From assembly GCA_035310015.1 (NCBI GenBank), contig DATGEO010000077.1, forward strand, positions 1-5,352: a DNA stretch of 5,352 nt. Reading direction: 5' to 3'. Within the stretch, counting starts at the first letter, position 1. The number at the start of each line of letters is the position of its first letter. Of this stretch, positions 1-5,352 are shown one piece after another. Below the pieces are notes generated by a model that saw nothing but the letters and a program-made list of their open reading frames with translations, did no database searches and was not told the DNA's origin. The DNA is from DATGEO01 sp035310015 (lineage in GTDB: Bacteria > Chloroflexota > Dormibacteria > Dormibacterales > Dormibacteraceae). The position numbers and the translations under genes were made by a program.

Positions 1-186
1 GGCGAGTGGGATTTCGTCGCCATGGTGCGGGTGCGCGAGCACGACGAGCTCGCGGACGTCGTCACCCGCAAGCTGACGCAGCTGGACGGCATCGAGCGCA
101 CGCAGACGATGGTGGCTTTCCAGCAGTTCTCCGCGCACGACCTGGAGGCCATGTTCGGCCTCGGGTTGGAAGACAAGACCACCTGA
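1..186 (+). CDS. Lrp/AsnC ligand-binding (RAM) domain protein, 3' end only
   Basis: The first reading frame is open from base 1 to a TGA at 184-186 and gives 61 residues. It begins GEWDFVAMVRV and continues with ELADVVTRKL, LDGIERTQTMVAF and QQFSAHDLEAMFGLG. The order G-x-(W/Y)-D-hhh-hhV, then a helix, then L..hdGI.rTxT is the second half of the alpha/beta RAM fold that binds small effectors, often amino acids, in Lrp/AsnC regulators. The N terminus lies outside the window, so it cannot be seen whether a DNA-binding helix-turn-helix precedes the domain. Many actinobacteria carry stand-alone RAM proteins of about 80-90 residues without one, and the short tail after the domain fits that form. 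The stop overlaps the probable start of the next gene, which suggests one transcript and coupled translation. Family assignment is fairly firm; ligand and regulatory role are unknown. Confidence 0.75.
   Translation, partial: GEWDFVAMVRVREHDELADVVTRKLTQLDGIERTQTMVAFQQFSAHDLEAMFGLGLEDKTT
168..172 (+). promoter_or_regulatory. Possible ribosome binding site for the CTG-started phosphatase
   Basis: GGAAG lies ten bases before the CTG at 183-185, inside the end of the upstream gene. It is a moderate Shine-Dalgarno match at slightly long spacing. It supports a start at 183, but ribosomes finishing the upstream gene could also re-initiate there without it. Confidence 0.4.
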
Positions 187-968
187 ACGACCTCCTGGCC
201 GCCGCGCTGCTCGCGGCGCGGGCCGGCGCGACGGTCCTCCGGTCGATAGGTCTGCCCAGCCCAGGCTTCGCGTCCGAGCCGAAGACGCGCGGGGATTACG
301 TCACGAGCGCCGACCGCGCGTCGGAGGCGGCCATCGTCGAGGTGCTGTCTCGGGAGACGCCGGAGATCCCGGTCCTGGCCGAGGAGGCCGGTGGCACCCG
401 CGCGGGCACGATGTGGGCGGTCGACCCGCTCGACGGCACCACGAACTTCATCCACGGCTATCCGATCGTCGGCTTGTCCGTCGGGCTGCTGGAGGGCGAC
501 CGGCCCGTGCTCGGCGTCGTCATCGGCCCGTACCTGGGCCTGGAGTTCGCCGCCGCGCCCGGGCACGGCCTCACGCGCAACGGCGAGCGCGTGCCGCGTC
601 TCGAACGCGGGGACGCCGGCCGTGCGATCGTGGCCACCGGCTACCCGTTCAAGCGCAAGGACCGGCTGCCCGAGTACCTGCCGGTGATGGAGGCGGCCAT
701 CCGCCGGTTCGAGGACCTGCGCCGCACCGGCTCGGCCGCCCTCGACCTCGCCTTCACCGCGACCGGGGTCCTCGACGGATTTTTCGAGCTGAGCCTTGGC
801 ACTTGGGACGTCACCGCCGGCGCCGCCCTGGTGCTGGAGGCCGGCGGCGCCGTCACCGACTGGTCGGGCGGCGACACGTGGCTCGAGACGGGTGACGTCC
901 TCGCGGGGCCGCCCGCGGTCCACGAGATCCTGTTGGACCTGGCTAGATCCGGCCGCGGAGGCGCCTGA
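183..968 (+). CDS. Inositol monophosphatase-family phosphatase (CTG start proposed)
   Basis: This is a metal-dependent sugar or polyol phosphatase of the inositol monophosphatase (SuhB/HisN-like) family, presumably cytosolic. With a start at 183 it has 261 residues, the usual family length. Visible motifs: DYVTSADR (38-45); the metal-ligand pair in LAEEAG (E67/E68); WAVDPLDGTTNFIHGYP (78-94) with metal ligands D81 and D84; RRTGSAALDLA (180-190); and WDVTAGAALVLEAGG from W208, with the third metal aspartate D209. The frame stays open upstream to a GTG at base 6, but those residues are arginine-rich shadow of the preceding gene. Family-like sequence begins (M)NDLLAAALLAARAGATVLR exactly at the CTG at 183-185, which overlaps the upstream TGA. 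There is no in-frame ATG, GTG or TTG near it. The substrate could be inositol 1-phosphate, histidinol phosphate, fructose 1,6-bisphosphate or another; the sequence alone does not decide. The 3' end overlaps the convergent PHP gene. Confidence 0.9.
   Translation: MNDLLAAALLAARAGATVLRSIGLPSPGFASEPKTRGDYVTSADRASEAAIVEVLSRETPEIPVLAEEAGGTRAGTMWAVDPLDGTTNFIHGYPIVGLSVGLLEGDRPVLGVVIGPYLGLEFAAAPGHGLTRNGERVPRLERGDAGRAIVATGYPFKRKDRLPEYLPVMEAAIRRFEDLRRTGSAALDLAFTATGVLDGFFELSLGTWDVTAGAALVLEAGGAVTDWSGGDTWLETGDVLAGPPAVHEILLDLARSGRGGA
943..968. other. Tail-to-tail coding overlap of convergent genes
   Basis: The plus-strand phosphatase ends with TGA at 966-968, and the minus-strand PHP gene ends with TAG read from 945 to 943. 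The last 26 bases of each gene are therefore shared on opposite strands. There is no intergenic space, and I see no stem-loop followed by a T run for either direction. Confidence 0.9.
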
Positions 969-1644
969 CCGGCACCTCGACCAGCGCCCGCCACTGCTGG
1001 CGCAAGGCGATGCCGCGCGGCACGGGTTGGCGCGTGCCCAACCGGGGCACGGTGGTGCGCTGCTCGACCGCCTTACGAAAGTCGCCTTCGTACTCCGTGA
1101 GCACGCGGCCGATGTCGTGGCCGCCGAAGTGGCAGTCGCTCGCGCCGATGGCGGCGCCGAGGCGCGCGCGGTTCGCCTCGACGAACGCGTCGAGGGCGGC
1201 GCGCCGGCGCGCCCCGATCGGAACCGTGAAGGTCAGCTCGATGCCGTCGACCGGTTCTTTCTCGATGAGCTTTCGCAGCATGCCCGGCTGGATCGACCCG
1301 AAGTAGACCGGCATGAACGGATGCGGCACGATCGCGAGCCCGCCCGCATCGTGGATGGCCTTCACGGTGTCTTCGAGCGACATGCTTCGCTCGATGGGCC
1401 GGTCGATGAACCACGCAAGCATGTGCGTCTGCGCCGGCCACCGGGTCGTGATCTCCTGACCCGGGACGACGGCCAGGCCGGCGGCCGCGCCCCGCTCCCG
1501 CACCTCGCGCACCGAGCGCATGGTGTCGTGGTCCGTCACCGCGATGAGGTCGAGGCCGGCCTTGACCGCGGCCGCGACCAGCTCCGCGGGCGAGACCATG
1601 CCGTCGGAGGCAGTCGTGTGGCAGTGCGGATCCGCGAGCGCCAT
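943..1644 (-). CDS. PHP-domain metal-dependent phosphoesterase
   Basis: This 233-residue protein belongs to the PHP (polymerase and histidinol phosphatase) superfamily, which hydrolyses phosphoesters at a two- or three-metal site. The metal-ligand pattern appears complete: H7 and H9 in DPHCHTTASDG, D14, H39 in AVTDHDT, E64 in VPGQEIT, H74 in THMLAWFID, H108 in VPHPF, and D170 and H172 in GASDCHFGGHDIG. The ligands run in family order over the usual single-domain length, so the enzyme should be active. The last 38 residues (196-233) hold ten arginines and one acidic residue and look like an added basic tail. The ATG at 1642-1644 lies four bases after the ftsY stop and has a GGAGG nine bases upstream, so the start is firm. 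Relatives include histidinol phosphatases, nucleotide or oligonucleotide phosphatases and uncharacterised proteins. The neighbours do not reveal the substrate, so no gene symbol is given. Confidence 0.88.
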   Translation of the reverse strand: MALADPHCHTTASDGMVSPAELVAAAVKAGLDLIAVTDHDTMRSVREVRERGAAAGLAVVPGQEITTRWPAQTHMLAWFIDRPIERSMSLEDTVKAIHDAGGLAIVPHPFMPVYFGSIQPGMLRKLIEKEPVDGIELTFTVPIGARRRAALDAFVEANRARLGAAIGASDCHFGGHDIGRVLTEYEGDFRKAVEQRTTVPRLGTRQPVPRGIALRQQWRALVEVPVRRLRGRI

Positions 1645-1648
1645 CCGG

Positions 1649-2524
1649 TCAGTCCTCCACCAACGAGCGGATGAAGGCTTCCGGCTCGAACGGCGCGAGG
1701 TCGTCGACCCCCTCCCCCACGCCCGCCAGCTTCACCGGCGCTCCCAGCTCGGCTTCGATCGTGATCGCCGCGCCGCCGCGTGCGCTGCCGTCGAGCTTCG
1801 CGAGCACGAGCCCGGTGATGGGGATCGCGGTGTTGAAGCTCTTCGCCTGCTGCACGCTGGAGAGTCCGAGCACCGCATCGAGTACCAGCAGCGACTCGTA
1901 GTCCCCGCCGTCCAGCGCCTTGCTCGTGACCCGACCCACCTTCGCGAGCTCCTCCAGCAGGTTGCGCTGCGACTGCAGCCGCCCCGCGGTGTCGACGAGG
2001 ACCACGTCGAGGCCTCGCCGCCTGGCCTGCTGGATGCCGTCGAAGACGACCGCCGCGGGGTCCGCCCCCGGGCTGCCGGCAAAGCTCGGAACCCCTGCCC
2101 GCTCGGCCCAGGCCGTCATCTGCTCGATGCCGGCGGCGCGGTAGGTGTCGGCGGCGACGATCAGCGGCTGCCTGCCCTGCTCCCGCAGCCGGTGCGCGAG
2201 CTTGCCGATGGTCGTCGTCTTACCGGCTCCGTTCACGCCGAAGAGCAGGACGCAGGCGGGCGCGGGCTCGAGCCGCAGGTCGCGCGGGCGCTGCGCCATC
2301 AGGCTGAGCGCGCCTTTGACGAGCGCCTCCTTGGCCTCGTCGATGGTGCGCGGCGCGCGCGCCCGCACGAGATCGCTGAGGCGCGACGCCATTGCCGGCC
2401 CGACGTCGGCCGTGAGCAGCAGCTCCTCCAGCCGCTCGTAGTACTCGGGGCCCAGCGGCGGGCCGAGCGCGCGCATGCCCGCGGCCAATAGCGTGCGTGT
2501 GCGACTGCCGACGCGACTCCACAT
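1649..2524 (-). CDS. ftsY: Signal recognition particle receptor GTPase FtsY
   Basis: FtsY is the membrane-associated SRP receptor. Its GTPase pairs with that of Ffh to hand ribosomes making membrane proteins to the Sec translocon. The 291 residues match a bare NG core. The N domain helical bundle covers about 1-80, including YYERLEELLLTADVG (28-42). The G domain has the P-loop GVNGAGKTTTIGKLA (96-110), ADTYRAAGIEQ (125-135, insertion-box region), DTAGR (178-182), KLDGSARGG (243-251) and the closing GVGEGVDDLAPF (268-279). Two family motifs deviate: the usual DAxxGQ reads DAVLGLS (216-222), and the TKLD guanine-specificity motif reads AKLD (242-245). The acidic A domain of many FtsY proteins is absent. 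Start at ATG 2522-2524; the 28-base gap from smc holds no clear Shine-Dalgarno sequence. A later ATG (residue 17) would cut the first N-domain helix, so I keep the first. Gene order smc-ftsY is common in bacteria. Confidence 0.93.
   Translation of the reverse strand: MWSRVGSRTRTLLAAGMRALGPPLGPEYYERLEELLLTADVGPAMASRLSDLVRARAPRTIDEAKEALVKGALSLMAQRPRDLRLEPAPACVLLFGVNGAGKTTTIGKLAHRLREQGRQPLIVAADTYRAAGIEQMTAWAERAGVPSFAGSPGADPAAVVFDGIQQARRRGLDVVLVDTAGRLQSQRNLLEELAKVGRVTSKALDGGDYESLLVLDAVLGLSSVQQAKSFNTAIPITGLVLAKLDGSARGGAAITIEAELGAPVKLAGVGEGVDDLAPFEPEAFIRSLVED
1654..1658 (-). promoter_or_regulatory. Ribosome binding site of the PHP gene
   Basis: On the minus strand GGAGG lies nine bases before the ATG at 1642-1644. 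It sits within the last codons of ftsY, just before the ftsY TGA. This is the clearest Shine-Dalgarno sequence at any start in the window. It supports coupled translation of ftsY and the PHP gene. Confidence 0.75.
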
Positions 2525-2552
2525 AGAGGTCGAGGGTACCGAGAAGCGGCGG

Positions 2553-5352
2553 CTAACCTGCCGCGGCCTGGGGTCTCACCGCGGACTTGCGCACGTCCTC
2601 GAGCCGCACCGACACGATGTGCGAGGTTCCGCTCTCGTCGAGGTGAATTCCGTACAGCGTCGACGCGTGCGCCATCGTCACGTGGTTGTGCGTGATGACG
2701 AGGAACTGGCGCTGAGCTCCCAGCCGGGCCAGCATCTCGCCGAAGCGGCCGACGTTGGCGTCGTCGAGGGCGGCGTCGACCTCGTCGAGGATCGTGAAGG
2801 GGCTCGGGTTCACCTCGTCGAGGGCGAGCACCAGCGCCAGCGCCGCCAATGAACGCTCGCCGGATGAAAGCAGCGTGACGTTCTGCAGCCGCTTGCGAGG
2901 GGGCTGGACGAGAATCTCGACGCCCGACCGCGGACCGTCCTCGCCTTCGGCGTGGCGCAGCGTGGCGCGCCCGCCGGGCGCGAGCTGCGAGAAGTACTCG
3001 TGGAAGTTCGCGGCCACCGCGCCGAACACCGCCTCGTAACGCGTCTCCTCCTCTTCGCGCAGCCGGGCGATGAGGGTCTCGAGGTCGGACCGCGCGGCCG
3101 TGATGTCCTCGAGCTGCTGGTGCAGGTTGGCGTAGCGCTCTTCCAGCTCGCGGCACTCGCTCTCGGCCAGCGCGTTCGTCGGGCCGATCTCCTCCAGCCG
3201 GCGCTCCAGCGCCCGCATCTCGCGCTCGCGCGCCTTGCCGCCGGGCACCTCGTCGGGCGCCACGCCGTCCGGCATGCGCGCGCGGATCTCCTCCATGCGC
3301 GCGGCCAGCAATTCCGCCTCGCGCGCGATTAGGCCGAGGTTGCCTTCCAGCGTCCCAGTCTTGAGCCGGGCGTCGATGCGCGCCTCCTCCAGCGCGACCA
3401 GCTTGCGCGCACCCTCGGCGAGCTCGGCCTCCTCCTCGGGCGACTCGACGGTCAGCTCCGAGAGCTTCGACCGCGCCGCCTCCGCGGCTTCGCGCAGGGC
3501 CGGCAGCGATTCGAGCGCCGCGGCCGCCGCCGCTTCCGCCGCCGCCATGCGGTGGGAGCGGTCCTCGGCCGCGTGCGCGATCGCGGTGACGTCCTGGCGC
3601 ACGGTGTGAAGCTGGCGCCCGAGATCCTCGATCCGGTCGCGCCAGCGCAGCCGCTCGGCCTCGATCTGCTGAGCGGCTGTCCGGTGCTCGCGCAGCGCCT
3701 CCGCGCCGGAGGCCATCTCGGCTTCGAGCCGCGAAGCCTCTTCGTCCGCGGTGGCCGCCTCGCTCTCGAGCTGTGGCAGCCTTTCCGTGGCCGCCCGCTC
3801 GGCGCCGATCGCGCCCTGCAGCAGGCGCCGGGTCTCGTCGACTCGGGCGGCCTCCACCGACTGCGCGCGCAGCTCGGCGAGGTGAGCCTCGGCCGACCGC
3901 GCGTGCGTCTCTGCTTCTTCCGCGCCTTCGGCTCGCGGAGCCAGGTCGTCGAGGCGGGAGCGCAGCCACACTCGCCGCACGGCCACCTCGGCGCGCGCGT
4001 CGCGGCCGGCGCGGACGAGTCCGGGGGCGCGGTAGACCCCGTCCAGCGTCACGTCACGGCCGACCACGGCTCCGCCCAGCAGCCGCCGTACCACCGGCGT
4101 GTACGCCGGGTCGCAGCGCACGTGCTCGACGAGCGAGCCGGGTTCCGGCTCTGGCGCCCGGTCCGGGAACACGACGCTGGACTGCGAATCGCCGGCGTGA
4201 GCCGCCTCGATCGCAGCCTCCTCGCTCGAGGCCACGAAGGCGTCGGCGATCGGTCCCAGCGCGGCCGCGAGCGCGGCTTCGTATCCGGGGTCGGCATACA
4301 GGACGTCGCCCAGCCGCGGCAGGCCCCACGACGAGTGCGCCTGCAGGGCCTCGAGGCCGGCCAGCTCGGCGCGGAGCCGTCCGAGCTCGGCGGCGGCGGC
4401 CCGCGCCTGGTCGGCGGCGGCTCGGGCTTCGCGCGCGGCCTGCTCGGCGCGCGGAATGCCCTGCGCGGCCACCACCAGCGGCTCCAGGCGCCCGAGCTGC
4501 TCGTCCAGGAACTCGCGCCGGGTGCGCAGCGAGGCCAGCGCCGAGGTCGCGGACGCCAGCTCCCGGCGCGCGTGCTCGGCGGCCCGGCGCGCGGCCTGCA
4601 CCGGGGCGGGGTCGGGCGGCGGCGGAGGCGGCGCGGGCGACGGCGTCGACTCCAGGCCGGCCTTCGCCTGCTCGAGCTCGACCACGAGCTGGTGCTGCAG
4701 GGCCTTCACGGCGGCCTCGCGGGCCGCCTGCGCGGCGGCCTCGTCGCGCAGGCTCTCGGCCAGCGCCAGCTGGCTCTGCGCCCGCGCGTCCGCGAGCTGC
4801 AGGGCATGGTCGGCATCGGATGCGAGGAGGCGAAGCTCGCCCAGCTGGCGCTGCCGCGAGAGCCGGCGGTCCTGCGCGGCCTGGACCTCGGCCCGCCACG
4901 CCTGGAACTCGCGCTCCGCGGTCTCCGCCATCTCTCGCGCCTCGGCCAGCCGGCGCTCCAGCGACTGCGCCTGCGACGTGGCCTTGCGGTGCGCGTCGCG
5001 CGCGTCGCGCCACTCCTCCCACACGATGCTGCCCCGCAGCACCTCGAGGCGCGCATTGGCCTCGGCGGCCTCGTGCGCCGTCGCGGCTTGCGCCCGCAGA
5101 ACCTCCAGCCGCGGCTCGATCTCGCCCTTCAGGTCTTCCAGGCGGAGCAGGTTCTGCGCCAGCTCGGTCAACCGCTGGGCGGCCTCGTGCCGGCGCTGCT
5201 TCACGCCGCGCACCTGCGCCGCCTCCTCGAGCAATTGCCGGCGCTCGCCCGGCGTGCACACCACGATCTGCTCGATGTCGTGCTGGTCGATGATCGCGTA
5301 CGAGTCGAGGGTGAGCCCGGTCGACGCCAGGAGATGCAGCACGTCGCGGCGG
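2553..5352 (-). CDS. smc: Chromosome segregation protein SMC, 5' end missing
   Basis: SMC is the ATPase that, with ScpA and ScpB, compacts and separates chromosomes. About 930 C-terminal-side residues are visible; the frame runs off the right edge as RRDVLHLLASTGL, so the GTG at 5340-5342 is an internal valine, not a start. Numbering from that valine: Q-loop region SYAIIDQHDIEQIV (14-27); first coiled-coil arm about 35-335, interrupted by a proline-rich break (234-247); short hinge about 341-435, ending VTLDG; second coiled-coil arm about 450-760; then the C-terminal ATPase half. That half has a signature motif LLSSGERSLAALAL (824-837), Walker B and D-loop FTILDEVDAALDDANVGRF (849-867), and switch histidine H885 in FLVITHNHVTM. 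Walker A and roughly the first 110-150 residues lie outside. Q-loop (IIDQH, not II(G/S)QG) and signature (LSSGE, not LSGGE) are unusual, but Walker B and the switch histidine are intact, so the protein is probably functional. TAG stop at 2553-2555, 28 bases before ftsY. Confidence 0.95.
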   Translation of the reverse strand, partial: RRDVLHLLASTGLTLDSYAIIDQHDIEQIVVCTPGERRQLLEEAAQVRGVKQRRHEAAQRLTELAQNLLRLEDLKGEIEPRLEVLRAQAATAHEAAEANARLEVLRGSIVWEEWRDARDAHRKATSQAQSLERRLAEAREMAETAEREFQAWRAEVQAAQDRRLSRQRQLGELRLLASDADHALQLADARAQSQLALAESLRDEAAAQAAREAAVKALQHQLVVELEQAKAGLESTPSPAPPPPPPDPAPVQAARRAAEHARRELASATSALASLRTRREFLDEQLGRLEPLVVAAQGIPRAEQAAREARAAADQARAAAAELGRLRAELAGLEALQAHSSWGLPRLGDVLYADPGYEAALAAALGPIADAFVASSEEAAIEAAHAGDSQSSVVFPDRAPEPEPGSLVEHVRCDPAYTPVVRRLLGGAVVGRDVTLDGVYRAPGLVRAGRDARAEVAVRRVWLRSRLDDLAPRAEGAEEAETHARSAEAHLAELRAQSVEAARVDETRRLLQGAIGAERAATERLPQLESEAATADEEASRLEAEMASGAEALREHRTAAQQIEAERLRWRDRIEDLGRQLHTVRQDVTAIAHAAEDRSHRMAAAEAAAAAALESLPALREAAEAARSKLSELTVESPEEEAELAEGARKLVALEEARIDARLKTGTLEGNLGLIAREAELLAARMEEIRARMPDGVAPDEVPGGKAREREMRALERRLEEIGPTNALAESECRELEERYANLHQQLEDITAARSDLETLIARLREEEETRYEAVFGAVAANFHEYFSQLAPGGRATLRHAEGEDGPRSGVEILVQPPRKRLQNVTLLSSGERSLAALALVLALDEVNPSPFTILDEVDAALDDANVGRFGEMLARLGAQRQFLVITHNHVTMAHASTLYGIHLDESGTSHIVSVRLEDVRKSAVRPQAAAG

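Noticed and set aside
6..182. N-terminal extension of the phosphatase from GTG at base 6
   Set aside because: The added residues are arginine-rich, unlike the family, and lie over the well-matched RAM-domain frame.
959..966. AGGCGCCT palindrome as a terminator between the convergent genes
   Set aside because: An eight-base palindrome with no loop and no following T run in either direction; expected by chance in such GC-rich DNA.
1520..2491. Plus-strand open frame opposite the PHP gene and ftsY
   Set aside because: No recognisable motif; the opposite strand carries complete FtsY GTPase motifs.
3510..3560. Alanine run in SMC from GCG/GCC repeats
   Set aside because: Alanine-rich heptads are normal in coiled coils encoded by high-GC genomes.
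2299..3969. Long minus-strand open frame (about 556 codons) across smc and ftsY
   Set aside because: Frame-shifted shadow rich in R, A and G. It crosses two well-supported genes in another frame and shows no family motif.
4992..5009. Tandem nine-base repeat (CGCGTCGCG twice)
   Set aside because: It encodes a repeated Arg-Asp-Ala in the SMC coiled coil and has only two copies; ordinary low-complexity coding sequence.
4054..5259. Minus-strand open frame of about 401 codons inside smc
   Set aside because: Arg/Ala/Gly-rich shadow in a different frame; the frame with the Q-loop, hinge and coiled coils is continuous through the same bases.
3773..5293. Long plus-strand open frame (about 506 codons) opposite smc
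   Set aside because: It is made almost only of R, A, P and G, with no domain motif. It is the antisense shadow of a high-GC coiled-coil gene that has clear SMC motifs.
5340..5342. GTG as start of smc
   Set aside because: The frame continues upstream as RRD to the window edge and the protein would lack its Walker A half; it is an internal valine.

Overview
The window is very GC-rich (strong G/C bias at third codon positions) and fully packed with genes. It carries five protein-coding genes, two of them cut by the window edges. The gene set, the high GC and the smc-ftsY pairing fit a high-GC bacterium, most likely an actinobacterium-like lineage; a deep branch such as Thermoleophilia is possible. 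That placement is inference from composition and protein character, because no rRNA or other marker is present.

Left part, plus strand (1-968): the 3' end of a small Lrp/AsnC-type ligand-binding (RAM) domain protein is followed by an inositol monophosphatase-family phosphatase. The two are probably translationally coupled. The phosphatase has no ATG, GTG or TTG at a sensible place, and its family-like N terminus begins at a CTG that overlaps the upstream TGA.

Right part, minus strand (5352 down to 943): one operon reads smc, then ftsY, then a PHP-domain phosphoesterase, with gaps of 28 and 4 bases. SMC organises the chromosome, FtsY is the signal-recognition-particle receptor GTPase, and the PHP protein has a complete set of metal ligands but no identifiable substrate. 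The smc gene is open at the right edge, so its Walker A end lies outside.

The two gene blocks converge and their coding regions overlap by 26 bases (943-968), leaving no room for an ordinary terminator between them. No RNA genes, mobile elements, CRISPR arrays or long non-coding stretches are visible. I see no new multi-gene system: these are mostly housekeeping genes. The points worth a second look are deviations inside well-known proteins: a compact SMC hinge, a polyproline break in an SMC coiled coil, altered SMC Q-loop and signature motifs, altered FtsY GTPase motifs, and the likely CTG start.
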